Part shown: piece after piece, positions 34,884 to 43,396 of the stretch | Layout of the letters: the number at the start of each line of letters is the position of its first letter | Position numbering within the stretch: the stretch's first letter is position 1 | Assembly (NCBI RefSeq): GCF_046054165.1 | Contig: NZ_JBFNXK010000016.1 | Coordinates: forward strand, 1 to 64,000 | Source of the DNA: Celerinatantimonas sp046054165 | GTDB lineage: Bacteria > Pseudomonadota > Gammaproteobacteria > Enterobacterales > Celerinatantimonadaceae | Direction: 5' to 3' | Length of the DNA: 64,000 nucleotides | The notes under the pieces: generated by a model | What the model saw: only the letters and a program-made list of their open reading frames with translations | The model's database searches: none | What the model was told of the DNA's origin: nothing | Translations under genes and position numbers: made by a program

Positions 34884-35090
34884 ATGACAACAACAACCTA
34901 CACCACACATGATGATGATGTGTTGGATCGGATCTGCTATGCCTATTATGGCCGGGAGAATGCCATTGTCGGTGTCTATGAAGCCAATCCAGGGCTCGCC
35001 GAGTATGGCGTGTTGCTTCCGGCCGGTATTGTGATCAAGCTGCCGGAGCTGACAGAACCCACAACTCAGGGGACGGCATTATGGGATTAG
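34884..35090 (+). CDS. Tail protein gpX-like (LysM)
   Basis: A 68-aa tail protein X with the short LysM-like fold: DDDVLDRICYAYYGRENAIV, VYEANPGLAEYGVLLPAG and IVIKLPEL. It links U and D at the hub. ATG 34884 is used; a TTG 6 nt earlier is possible. It overlaps D by 10 nt. Confidence 0.9.
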   Translation: MTTTTYTTHDDDVLDRICYAYYGRENAIVGVYEANPGLAEYGVLLPAGIVIKLPELTEPTTQGTALWD

Positions 35091-36085
35091 TCGTCACCCC
35101 GGCCTTTGCCATAATGCTCGATGGCAAAGACATCACCTCCCGTGTGAAGCGAAATCTGCTCGGCATCCAGTTGCTGGAGTATTCCGGGCGGATGTCGGAT
35201 CGGCTAATTATTACGATTGGTTTGCCTGAAACCGATAAGATCTTGCCGCATGGTGGCGTTTTGAGCTTGTCTCTGGGAGCCGGTGATATTCTGGTCTACA
35301 AAGGGCAATTTATTATCGATGAACTGATTTTGTCAGGGTTTCCCCGGCAATTACAGGTGGTTGCCGATGCCGCACCGATGGATGACACGCGTCAGCCGGC
35401 GACCCTTCAAAGCCACAAAACGCGCAGCTTCGATGCGATCACCTTTGATACTTTAGTCACCACCATCGCTAAAGAACATCAGTTGCGCCCCAAAGTCAGC
35501 CGTGAGCTAGCCGGGCAGCTGTTTACACATATTGATCAACACAACGAAAGCGATATCAACCTGCTGACCCGTTTGGCCCATCAGTATGGCGCGGTCGTTA
35601 AACCTGCCAATGGTTATTTATTACTGACCCCCGATGCGGCCGGGAAAAAAGTTTCCGGTGCGGATTTGCCCGTTGTCACCCTCAATCCTAAAGAGATTTC
35701 ATCTTGGCAGATCCGCTTAACCAGCCGTACTCATCCGGGACAAGTTGTGGCCGGATATTACGATGTGGCCAGTGGACACTATCAAACTTTCACGGCCGGA
35801 TCCGGTGATCCGGTCTATCGCATCGTCTATCAATACCCTAACCGAGAACAGGCTGCGGCGGCTGCAAATGCCCGATTGAAGCAAAACCGGGCGAGCAGCG
35901 ACATGATTGATATCACCTTGCCAGTACAACCTAAATTTATGCATTTGGTCGCTGAGAGTTACATCCAGCTACGAGGATTTGGCTATACCGAAGACCGCCA
36001 GTGGAGGATTCATCGTCTGGAATGGACCATCCAAAGTTCCGGCATGACCATGCATCTCACCGGCGATGCCGGTAAAACAGAATAA
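35081..36085 (+). CDS. Tail hub protein gpD-like
   Basis: A 334-aa P2 gpD/Mu gp44 family hub protein with PAFAIMLDGKDITSRVKRNL, FDTLVTTIAKEHQL and the conserved SDINLLTRLAHQYGAVVKPA. It forms the trimeric hub on which the spike sits. It is the last tail gene; a hairpin follows 56 nt later. No Ogr-type activator or D-linked control gene follows, unlike P2. Confidence 0.92.
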   Translation: MGLVVTPAFAIMLDGKDITSRVKRNLLGIQLLEYSGRMSDRLIITIGLPETDKILPHGGVLSLSLGAGDILVYKGQFIIDELILSGFPRQLQVVADAAPMDDTRQPATLQSHKTRSFDAITFDTLVTTIAKEHQLRPKVSRELAGQLFTHIDQHNESDINLLTRLAHQYGAVVKPANGYLLLTPDAAGKKVSGADLPVVTLNPKEISSWQIRLTSRTHPGQVVAGYYDVASGHYQTFTAGSGDPVYRIVYQYPNREQAAAAANARLKQNRASSDMIDITLPVQPKFMHLVAESYIQLRGFGYTEDRQWRIHRLEWTIQSSGMTMHLTGDAGKTE

Positions 36086-36141
36086 ACGACTTTCCTCGTT
36101 AATGGCTTAATCACCATTCCTACCTTACAGCCCCATCACCC

Positions 36142-36156
36142 GGCCGCATCGCGGCC
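36142..36156 (+). terminator. Hairpin at the right end of the tailocin locus
   Basis: GGCCGC (36142-36147) and GCGGCC (36151-36156) pair around a 3-nt loop, followed by CCTTTCATTT. It is a plausible terminator for the sheath-to-D transcript. From here to 36287 nothing else is seen. Confidence 0.6.
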
Positions 36157-36287
36157 CCTTTCATTTCTACATTGAAGTCAATTCACATCCCTTCGAATTA
36201 ATATTTTTCATTATTGGATTTGAACGTTACTATCGGCATTTCGCTCGTTGTATCAATGTACAGATTTCTGAATAAAGAGCATGGCGT

Positions 36288-38549
36288 ATGTGTGAATCAG
36301 ACTTTTTTTTCCAGAACCTGTTTGCGCAGGCTCCGCAATCGATTCTGATTCTGGATGAACAAGGCATGATTGTAGAAGCCAACGCTCAGGCCATGGCTCT
36401 GTTTTCTGGTTCCATAAAAGAACCACTGACAGCACTTTATTTCCCTGATGCCATGAAGCGCATCATGAGCTGTTGTGATGTTCAAAAATACCGACAATAC
36501 ATGGCTCAAGCGGCAGTGGATTCGAGCCCTAAATTAGAACTTATCAATGGCAAAACGATCGAGTTGCAGTTTTCTTCGCTACCGATGGATTCTGTTGAAT
36601 ACCAGATGGTCCAGATCCGGGAAATCCTTCCTCCTAATCTTCAGTGGGAGTGTTATTTAGCGAAAGTGCTTGAATTTTTGCCCGAACCGATGATGGTCGT
36701 TGATCTGAATGGTATCGTCGTGGTGTGGAATAAAGCGATCGAAGATATTTCTGGCGTTAAAAAAGAGCAGATGATTGGCAAGGGAAACTATGAATATGCG
36801 CTGCCTTTTTATGGGGTTCGCAATCCTATTCTAGTGGATTGGGCACTGGATCCAGAAAGCAACGTTCCTATCGAAAATTACAGCTTGGTCCGACGAGACG
36901 ATGAGAAGCTCTACGGCGAAATATATACCCCGAATGCCCTTGGTGGTAAAGGCGCTTACCTGTGGGGCGTTGCGACGCCTTTAAAAGATCATACCGGTAA
37001 AGTTGTCGCGGCCGTTGAGTGTATGCGAAATGTCACCGAACGAAAAATGGCTGAGCAAGATCTAAATCAAGCGAAAGAGGCTGCAGAAGCCGCTACCAAA
37101 GCAAAATCGGAATTTTTAGCCCGAATGAGCCATGAAATTCGGACGCCGATGAACTCGATATTAGGAATGAGTGAGCTACTACTGGAAACACCTTTGGATC
37201 CTGAGCAGACGGATTTTTCGGAAACGTTGCATTCTTCCGGAGCGTTGTTGCTGGATATTATTAATGACATTCTGGACTTTTCCAAAATTGAAGCCGATCA
37301 GATCGAACTAGAAAAGGCTCCATTTAATCTGGGTCACCTCATTGAAGATGTGGTCCGGATTTTCGCATCGAAAGCTGAAGAAAAAGGATTGGAATTTTCC
37401 TATCACATTTCACCCGAGGTGTGTTGTCAGGTGCAGGGCGATCCTGTTCGTTTGAAACAGATCGTGATCAACTTACTGAGTAATGCGATTAAATTTACCG
37501 ATCAAGGACGGGTGTCTTTGGATGTTCTTCCGGAACCCGGAGAGCCGGATATGCTGTTAGTTGCGGTGAGTGATACCGGGATTGGGATTCCCCGCACGAA
37601 ACAGGCGGTTATTTTTGATAGTTTTTCCCAAGCGGACACCTCAACTACTCGTAAATTTGCGGGAACTGGTTTGGGACTGGCCATCTGTAAGCGGCTGGTG
37701 ACATTGATGGGGGGACGGATTTGGATCCTTTCGGAACCGGGAAAAGGGTCGACATTCTTTTTTACAGTTCATGTTGAGCGCACCGCTGAGATCCTAAGTT
37801 GTGAGCGCAGGGAACATCAACCCACTCTGCCACAGTGGTCGTTAAAACCGTTAAAATTACTGCTGGTTGAAGATATTTTGGCCAATCGCAAAGTCGTTCG
37901 GTTATTCCTGAAAAAAACGGCGATTCAGATTACGGAAGCGGCTAATGGTCAGGCGGCAATCGATGCCTATCTACACAATCAAGGCAATTTTGATGTGATT
38001 TTGATGGATCGGGAAATGCCGATTCTGGATGGCCTTACCGCTACCCGCGAGATACGACTTTTTGAGCAAACGTATCAGTTACCACGAACCCCAATTGTCG
38101 CGCTGACGGCTCATGCATTTACCCAACATAAAGATGAATGTATTAAAGCGGGTTGTGATGATTTTTTATCTAAACCAGTGAAGAAAAAAGCATTGTTAAG
38201 AACCTTAGAAAAAGTGATCTCAGCCACGATCCGTGGTGGATCTCAGAATGATATGCCGTTGTGGGTTGAGGTTGACGCCGAGCTCCAGGAGCTGATCCCA
38301 GAATTTCTTGAAGAACTGGAGCAGGAAATGTCCCGCATGGGCATTGCTCTAGAGCAGGCTAACTTTGAAGAACTGCGTCGTTTGGCTCACGGTTATAAAG
38401 GCGCGAGTGGCAACTATGGCTTTTTTGATCTGGCAACGCTTTATCTGGAATTGGAAAATGCCGCTAAAGAACAGAATCTATCGCAGTGCTGTAAGATATG
38501 GCGTACCGCAGGCACATTTATTGAGCGGATGGAAATTCGATACATCTAG
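36288..38549 (+). CDS. Hybrid sensor histidine kinase (PAS-PAS-HisKA-HATPase-REC-HPt)
   Basis: A 753-aa kinase without membrane segments, so it senses a cytoplasmic signal. Order: PAS at about 10-100 (QSILILDEQGMIVEANAQAM), a second PAS at about 125-245 (EPMMVVDLNGIVVVWNKAIE), HisKA with H282 in MSHEIRTPMN, HATPase with N box NLLSNAIKFT and G boxes DTGIGIP and GTGLGL, a receiver with D574 in DVILMDREMP, and an HPt with H701 in AHGYKGASGN. This is the full internal phosphorelay seen in BarA/ArcB-type kinases. The receiver-GGDEF gene 36 bp downstream is the obvious output partner. Confidence 0.92.
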   Translation: MCESDFFFQNLFAQAPQSILILDEQGMIVEANAQAMALFSGSIKEPLTALYFPDAMKRIMSCCDVQKYRQYMAQAAVDSSPKLELINGKTIELQFSSLPMDSVEYQMVQIREILPPNLQWECYLAKVLEFLPEPMMVVDLNGIVVVWNKAIEDISGVKKEQMIGKGNYEYALPFYGVRNPILVDWALDPESNVPIENYSLVRRDDEKLYGEIYTPNALGGKGAYLWGVATPLKDHTGKVVAAVECMRNVTERKMAEQDLNQAKEAAEAATKAKSEFLARMSHEIRTPMNSILGMSELLLETPLDPEQTDFSETLHSSGALLLDIINDILDFSKIEADQIELEKAPFNLGHLIEDVVRIFASKAEEKGLEFSYHISPEVCCQVQGDPVRLKQIVINLLSNAIKFTDQGRVSLDVLPEPGEPDMLLVAVSDTGIGIPRTKQAVIFDSFSQADTSTTRKFAGTGLGLAICKRLVTLMGGRIWILSEPGKGSTFFFTVHVERTAEILSCERREHQPTLPQWSLKPLKLLLVEDILANRKVVRLFLKKTAIQITEAANGQAAIDAYLHNQGNFDVILMDREMPILDGLTATREIRLFEQTYQLPRTPIVALTAHAFTQHKDECIKAGCDDFLSKPVKKKALLRTLEKVISATIRGGSQNDMPLWVEVDAELQELIPEFLEELEQEMSRMGIALEQANFEELRRLAHGYKGASGNYGFFDLATLYLELENAAKEQNLSQCCKIWRTAGTFIERMEIRYI

Positions 38550-38585
38550 CAGAACGCATTCCAGAGAGAGTAGAAGGCAAAATTC

Positions 38586-39527
38586 GTGGCGATACCTAGA
38601 CCGAAAATCATGATTGTGGACGATGTGAAAGCCAATTCCAGACTGTTAGCCAAACGGTTGGGGGATGAATATGATTTTCAGATTGTGACTCAGGGCGATG
38701 AAGCGCTGGCAGAAGCTATCCGTACGCTTCCTGATTTAATATTATTAGACATCTTGATGCCGAACATGGATGGTTTTGAAGTGTGTCGGCGTTTAAAGGC
38801 CCATGATCAAACCCGATTAGTGCCGGTGATTTTTATCACCAGTCTGGACGATGAAGAGGATGAAGCCAAAGGGCTGGCTCTTGGCGCAGTTGACTATATA
38901 AAAAAACCATTTCGAATGCCGATCATCAAAGCCCGGATCAAAAATCATATTCAACTCAAACAGGCTCGGGATCTGTTAGAGAAACAAGCGTTTATTGATT
39001 CGCTGACGGCTATCGCCAATCGGAGACGTTTTGACGAAATTTTAGAAAAAGAATGGTATCGGGCTGCTCGGGGACAAACATCCATCGCTATGATTTTACT
39101 GGATATCGACTACTTTAAGCAGTACAACGATAACTATGGTCATCAGCAGGGCGATAAATGCTTGATCCAGATAGGGCAAGCACTCCGGGATTGTATGAAA
39201 CGAGGATCTGATTTTGTTGCCCGGTACGGGGGTGAGGAATTTGCCGTGATTCTGCCGGCACAGGATCTTGAGGATGCACAGAAAGTCGCCAAATTTATAC
39301 AGGAACAGATCGCCGAATTACAGATCCCCCATGATTATTCGCATCTGGAATCACCTTATGTGACCGTTAGCATCGGGATCACGTCGTTTATCCCCTCAGA
39401 TAGCACCCAACCGGAATCGCTATTTTTAGCGGCTGATCAGGCGCTGTATTTGGCCAAACATTGCGGCCGAAATCAGATCCAAAAGTATCAACCTGAATCA
39501 CTAAATCTTTCAACATTTAGACTGTGA
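38586..39527 (+). CDS. Receiver-GGDEF diguanylate cyclase
   Basis: A 313-aa response regulator. The receiver (residues 7-125) has acidic VDD, phosphoacceptor D55 in LILLDILMP, and lysine in DYIKKPF. The GGDEF domain (residues 135-305) has an intact active site GGEEF at 215-219 and an inhibitory RxxD site (RGSD, 206-209) five residues before it, so it should make cyclic di-GMP and be product-inhibited. The start is GTG at 38586 behind AGAAGG; an ATG nine codons on is possible. The kinase immediately upstream very likely phosphorylates it. Confidence 0.9.
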   Translation: MAIPRPKIMIVDDVKANSRLLAKRLGDEYDFQIVTQGDEALAEAIRTLPDLILLDILMPNMDGFEVCRRLKAHDQTRLVPVIFITSLDDEEDEAKGLALGAVDYIKKPFRMPIIKARIKNHIQLKQARDLLEKQAFIDSLTAIANRRRFDEILEKEWYRAARGQTSIAMILLDIDYFKQYNDNYGHQQGDKCLIQIGQALRDCMKRGSDFVARYGGEEFAVILPAQDLEDAQKVAKFIQEQIAELQIPHDYSHLESPYVTVSIGITSFIPSDSTQPESLFLAADQALYLAKHCGRNQIQKYQPESLNLSTFRL

Positions 39528-39623
39528 TACATCGGCTAACGCAATATTGAGAAATGGCAGGTTTCAATACAATTTAAAAGATCATAACCTTTGCAACTCC
39601 CGAACGATAAAAGATAGCGTGTC

Positions 39624-40508
39624 ATGATTGATTCAATGAAAGTGTTTTGCATGGTGGTGGCTAAAAACGGCTTTCGCGCCGCCGCTAGTGAACTGGATAT
39701 GTCACCGGCCATGGTGAGCCGACATGTCGCAAAACTGGAATTTGAGTTAAAAACATCGCTGTTAAAACGCAACACCCGATCACTGACCTTAACCGATGCC
39801 GGGCGCTCTTTTTATCAGCGTTGCGGCCAGATTGTGAGTTTATATGACCAGTGTTTACATCAGGTCAGCCATGACAACAAATCCATCAGCGGCCACTTAA
39901 AAGTTGGGATCCCGCATTCTATCAGTCAACTCCATGTCATTCCGGCGCTGGAGTCGTTTTATCGCGAGTATCCGGAGATCACGTTGGATATTATCGCGGG
40001 GAATCATTCTTTGGAGCTCTTCAGTCATGGCTACGATTTAGCCCTGCATTGTGGACCATTGCCCGATTCTGCCCTTTATTACACCCTGATAGGATACTGG
40101 CGCAAACAGACCGTGGCTTCGCCGAGTTACCTGCAACAACATGGCACACCGCAGGTCCCCGATGATTTAAATGCGCACCAGTGCTTGCTTCACTTTGATA
40201 ATCGCGCGCGCAGTTGGCGCTATGTGGTGGATCAACAGCCTCTGGATGTGCCGGTCTTTGGCCGGACGCGCATCAATAGTAGCTTGGATCTGTGCCAGCT
40301 AGCTCAGGCCGGACAAGGGATCGCCTATCTGCCTGATTTTACCGTTAAGCCGATGCTGGCCCGAGGTGAGTTAGTGAGTCTTTTGGAAGCGTTTATGCCG
40401 CCCCCGCTGCCGATGTATGTAGTGCATATCAATCCGCAGCCTTCCAAACGAGAACAATTGTTCATCGACTTTCTTAAAACATGCTCACTCGCTAAAGCCC
40501 AGCCGTAA
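39624..40508 (+). CDS. LysR-family transcriptional regulator
   Basis: A 294-aa LysR regulator. The N-terminal winged helix is clear (MKVFCMVVAKNGFRAAASEL, MSPAMVSRHVAKLE, LLKRNTRSLTLTDAG), followed by the substrate-binding fold (GHLKVGIPHSISQLHVIPAL). The subgroup with TRSLTLTDAG and VVAxxGF resembles PecT/AaeR-like local regulators, but the ligand is unknown. No divergent target gene is adjacent; the YciI-like gene faces it from the other side. Confidence 0.88.
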   Translation: MIDSMKVFCMVVAKNGFRAAASELDMSPAMVSRHVAKLEFELKTSLLKRNTRSLTLTDAGRSFYQRCGQIVSLYDQCLHQVSHDNKSISGHLKVGIPHSISQLHVIPALESFYREYPEITLDIIAGNHSLELFSHGYDLALHCGPLPDSALYYTLIGYWRKQTVASPSYLQQHGTPQVPDDLNAHQCLLHFDNRARSWRYVVDQQPLDVPVFGRTRINSSLDLCQLAQAGQGIAYLPDFTVKPMLARGELVSLLEAFMPPPLPMYVVHINPQPSKREQLFIDFLKTCSLAKAQP

Positions 40509-40604
40509 TCGAGGCATGGATTGTGATCTTTGGCTCTCTGCAAGCCCATTGGAATGTCTGGCCCAACGATAAGCGATGTCGGGCCAGATTGGTGTGGATG
40601 CGGG

Positions 40605-40892
40605 CTAGTCGGCCAAAAATGCCAGACTTTCCGCCGTTTGCCGAGGGGTAAACTCTGTTATCTCATAGCGAGCTAATCCTTGTTGGTAGAATGGGTCATG
40701 GGTGAGCAGCTCATCCAATTCTTCCCGAGTGACCTGATGTGCCAGAATGATCCCGCCATCCCGAGGCTTTTTCCCACCCGATACCAACAACTTGCCCCGC
40801 GCATACAAACTATCTAAATACTGGCGATGCGCTATTAAATACTCGTCAACTTTGGCTAGATCATATAAATAAGTCAGTGAAACGATAAACAT
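40605..40892 (-). CDS. YciI-family protein
   Basis: A 95-aa YCII-related protein with FIVSLTYLYDLAKVDEYLIA, HRQYLDSLYARGKLLVSGGK and HDPFYQQGLARYEITEF. The conserved His-Asp pair of the fold (R/H..H and HDPF) is present. Some relatives are small dehydrochlorinases or enzyme-like proteins; the role of YciI is still unclear. The ATG at 40892 has AAGGA 7 nt upstream and is preferred over one 18 nt earlier. Confidence 0.85.
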   Translation of the reverse strand: MFIVSLTYLYDLAKVDEYLIAHRQYLDSLYARGKLLVSGGKKPRDGGIILAHQVTREELDELLTHDPFYQQGLARYEITEFTPRQTAESLAFLAD

Positions 40893-41103
40893 CTCTTTTT
40901 CCTTCTTCATAACAGTCTGTTTAGGATACGAAATTGGCCATCATCCACCAGAATTGATGCTGCAACAGTTTGTTGAAGAATGTGAAACAGTCGATGTTGG
41001 GGATGGAAACAGGGGCGGCTCGGTGGCGCTATCGCACGCATCACTCGATACCTGGAACGCTCTGTTATACACTACACGGCATTGGATTAAGGAGAGCGTA
41101 CTT

Positions 41104-41382
41104 ATGGCTTCAACCGCAGCGGCATTGCACATTCTGGTGAAACACAAAACTCAGGCTGAGGACATCTTAAAGCAGCTGAAAAAAGGCGCCAAGTTTCAGA
41201 CGCTCGCCAAAAAATACTCCACCTGTCCATCTGGCAAACGGGGCGGAGATCTCGGTGAATTCCGCCGTGGCCAAATGGTTCCGGCGTTTGACAAAGCCTG
41301 TTTTACTGGCGAAATTCTCACCCCACAGCTGGTTAAAACCAAGTTCGGTTGGCATGTGGTGAAAGTGTTGTATCGCACTTGA
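41104..41382 (+). CDS. ppiC: Peptidyl-prolyl cis-trans isomerase C (parvulin)
   Basis: A single-domain 92-aa parvulin that speeds proline isomerisation in the cytoplasm. ALHILVKHKTQAEDILKQL, KYSTCPSGKRGGDLGEFRRG, and FGWHVVKVLYRT match PpiC of E. coli nearly end to end. AAGGAG precedes the start. The last 7 codons and stop are repeated at 47917-47939, beyond the methyltransferase island, so the 3' end of this gene appears to be an integration site, with the coding sequence restored by the incoming DNA. Confidence 0.95.
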   Translation: MASTAAALHILVKHKTQAEDILKQLKKGAKFQTLAKKYSTCPSGKRGGDLGEFRRGQMVPAFDKACFTGEILTPQLVKTKFGWHVVKVLYRT

Positions 41383-41384
41383 GT
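41362..41384 (+). repeat. attL-like direct repeat at the ppiC 3' end
   Basis: This 23-bp stretch, covering the ppiC codons KVLYRT and the stop, recurs at 47917-47939 with one mismatch (41370 against 47925). Everything between the copies is AT-rich accessory DNA. The arrangement is that of a site-specific element inserted in a gene 3' end. Confidence 0.75.
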
Positions 41385-41418
41385 CATGCCAGCAAAACCG
41401 GCCTATCTTGTTATTGAT

Positions 41419-41435
41419 GAGCGCTGTAGGCGCTC
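41419..41435 (+). terminator. Hairpin after ppiC
   Basis: GAGCGC (41419-41424), loop TGTAG, GCGCTC (41430-41435), followed by TAATT. A closely similar hairpin GAGCCC-TTGC-GGGCTC follows the right-hand repeat at about 47973-47988 with a TGATTTT tail. The right one is probably the original ppiC terminator. Nothing is recognised from 41436 to 41608. Confidence 0.65.
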
Positions 41436-41608
41436 TAATTCGTACTATAAAAACCGTTTCTGCAATCCATCGTTATTATCAATTTTTAACCCTCCGTATC
41501 GAAAATCGACCATAGTGTCCAAAGAGCATCGCATTACTGAATTAATCTGACTAAAGTGTTAATTTAGAAAAACTGTAACTCTTTCTTTTATTGGTTGAAT
41601 GGGGATTC

Positions 41609-41743
41609 ATGCAGCAGATAGGGATATACGAACAACTGATCACCCAGTTGATCGATAGTCGATTGGATCAAGAACATTTTTATGTCGGTGAGCGAGAGCT
41701 GATTAGCTCTGAAGCGGTTAATCGTAGGTATCCACTTGCTTAG
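41609..41743 (+). pseudogene. N-terminal remnant of a DUF3427/PLD-type helicase
   Basis: A 44-aa frame starting MQQIGIYEQLITQLIDSRLD and then QEHFYVGERELISSEA resembles the first residues of large superfamily II helicases with an N-terminal phospholipase-D-like nuclease and DUF3427, which are common in defence islands. The resemblance stops at about codon 38 and a TAG ends the frame at 41743; the remaining 900 or so residues are absent. It looks like the stump of an earlier cargo gene cut away when the present island formed. Confidence 0.5.
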
Positions 41744-41796
41744 GTAATAGGCAGACATTAATTTGTTCTAAACCAAGACCAATATACATGAGAAAC

Positions 41797-41850
41797 TTAT
41801 TGCCAAGGCGATCAAGCCTAGTATTATTGCCAAGCATTGTAATTGGCAGT
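41797..41850 (+). promoter_or_regulatory. Repeated and inverted sites before the methyltransferase gene
   Basis: The 11-mer TTATTGCCAAG occurs at 41797-41807 and 41824-41834, and ATTGCCAA (41826-41833) is mirrored by TTGGCAGT (41843-41850), 10 bp before the start codon. Such repeats upstream of a cytosine methyltransferase suggest an autoregulatory operator that would delay or limit methylase synthesis. Confidence 0.45.
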
Positions 41851-41860
41851 ATTTGTGATA

Positions 41861-43396
41861 ATGGAAACTGGTGAAATCCTCGTTATTGACTTGTTCGCTG
41901 GCCCTGGTGGTTTGGGGGAAGGTGTGTCTTCTTGTGTTAATGAAAATGGTAACAAGCCTTTTCAAATTGGCATATCTATAGAGAAGGAACCTTCCGCCCA
42001 TAGAACACTTACAACACGAGCTTTTTACCGAAAAATCTATGAACTAGAGAATGGGCTAGATAGTTACAATTCATATTTAAACGGCAACATTACACGAAGC
42101 GAATTGTTTAAACGCTTTCCAAAACAGGCGCAAGAAGCAAAGCAAGAAACTTTCTTTGCTCCTCATACATTAGGTGAAGACAATTCTGATATTCACGCGC
42201 GTATTCGTGAGTTAGTTGCTTCTCATGGCACCCGTCCCAAAGTTGTTATTGGCGGCCCTCCCTGTCAAGCGTATTCATTAGCGGGACGTTCTCGTAATGC
42301 TGGTATTGTTGATTATAAAGCGGAAAAGGACGATCGCCACTTTCTGTATAAAGAATATCTTAAGGTTATTTCTATTGCTCAACCTGACGTTTTCGTCATG
42401 GAAAACGTACAAGGAATTTTGTCTGCAAAAGTCGGTGGCGAAGTTATGTTCCCTCGCATTTTGAAAGACTTAAAAGCTCCGGGTCGAGTTACAAAAATTT
42501 CCAGCCCTAAATACAAAGTGTTTTCATTGGTTGTCAACGCTGATGACCCAACTAATCCCACATATGCAGATCCAAAAGACTACTTGATTAGGTCTGAAGA
42601 CTATGGCGTACCGCAAGCCCGCCATCGTGTTATTCTACTTGGCGTTCGAGAAGATATAGAACGAGTCCCGGGAACGTTGTTACCACGGGAAGATAAAACT
42701 ACGGTAGAACAAGTGATTGCTGATTTGCCTGCATTAAGAAGCGGCTTTTCTAAGCGCGAAGATAATGCGAAAGACTGGGAGAGAGAAGTTTCTAAAAATG
42801 CGACACGTGTTAAGAAGCTACTTAGAAAACAGTTTGATGGTGCAGCAGATCTCGATTTAACACCGATAAAGAACTTACCGAGAAGTGCCGCTCTTCCTGT
42901 TAATGAACCTCTCTTGATGCCAGAGCATTTAGTTGAGTGGTATAGAAATAACGCCCCAATGTGCGTTCTAAACCATGAAACTCGTGGGCATATGGATAGT
43001 GATTTACTTCGTTACGCATATAGTGCTGCATTTACTATCCTTAGTGGAGGCATTTCTCCAAAGGCTCGAGATTTCCCTGCGGATTTAGCACCTGCCCATG
43101 ATAACTGGAATACTGGAACGCATGCAGACCGATTTAGAACACAAGTTGCAAACAAGTACTCAACAACCGTAACCAGCCATATTTCGAAAGATGGTCATTA
43201 CTTCATTCATTACGATCCAAAGCAATGCCGAAGTTTAACTGTCCGTGAAGCTGCTCGCTTACAAACATTTCCAGACAACTATTTGTTTGAAGGCAATAGA
43301 ACTCAGCAGTATGTGCAAGTCGGAAATGCTGTGCCTCCATATTTAGCACAGCAGATAGGGAAAGTGGTAATGGATTTACTTAGTCAAATCGAATAA
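41861..43396 (+). CDS. DNA (cytosine-5) methyltransferase
   Basis: An intact 511-aa C5 methylase. Motif I is DLFAGPGGLGEG, motif IV is GGPPCQAYS with catalytic C135, motif VI is ENVQ, motif VIII is QARHRVILLG, and motifs IX-X are LTVREAARLQTFPDNY and VQVGNAVPPYLAQQI. A long variable region between VIII and IX (about residues 280-440) should hold target recognition. No cognate restriction enzyme of a known type II family sits beside it. It ends convergently with the receiver-domain gene, overlapping by 17 bp. Confidence 0.93.
   Translation: METGEILVIDLFAGPGGLGEGVSSCVNENGNKPFQIGISIEKEPSAHRTLTTRAFYRKIYELENGLDSYNSYLNGNITRSELFKRFPKQAQEAKQETFFAPHTLGEDNSDIHARIRELVASHGTRPKVVIGGPPCQAYSLAGRSRNAGIVDYKAEKDDRHFLYKEYLKVISIAQPDVFVMENVQGILSAKVGGEVMFPRILKDLKAPGRVTKISSPKYKVFSLVVNADDPTNPTYADPKDYLIRSEDYGVPQARHRVILLGVREDIERVPGTLLPREDKTTVEQVIADLPALRSGFSKREDNAKDWEREVSKNATRVKKLLRKQFDGAADLDLTPIKNLPRSAALPVNEPLLMPEHLVEWYRNNAPMCVLNHETRGHMDSDLLRYAYSAAFTILSGGISPKARDFPADLAPAHDNWNTGTHADRFRTQVANKYSTTVTSHISKDGHYFIHYDPKQCRSLTVREAARLQTFPDNYLFEGNRTQQYVQVGNAVPPYLAQQIGKVVMDLLSQIE

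Larger units (their letters stand above)
14654..36156. mobile_element. R-type tailocin locus (headless P2-like contractile tail particle)
   Basis: The region runs from a lambda-like control module through lysis genes to a full P2-order tail set (V, W, J, I, H, G, FI, FII, E, E', T, U, X, D). No integrase, terminase, portal, scaffold, capsid, head-completion or excisionase gene is present, and every coding stretch is accounted for. Loss of the whole head set with intact tail and lysis genes is the defining pattern of R-type tailocins such as R-pyocins. Such particles are released by lysis and kill related strains by depolarising the membrane after fibre binding. A defective prophage is the alternative, but no tail frame is broken. 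Confidence 0.85.

Noticed and set aside
14654..36156. A complete or merely decayed prophage
   Set aside because: There is no integrase, terminase, portal or capsid trace, while all tail and lysis frames are intact; selective retention fits a tailocin better than random decay.
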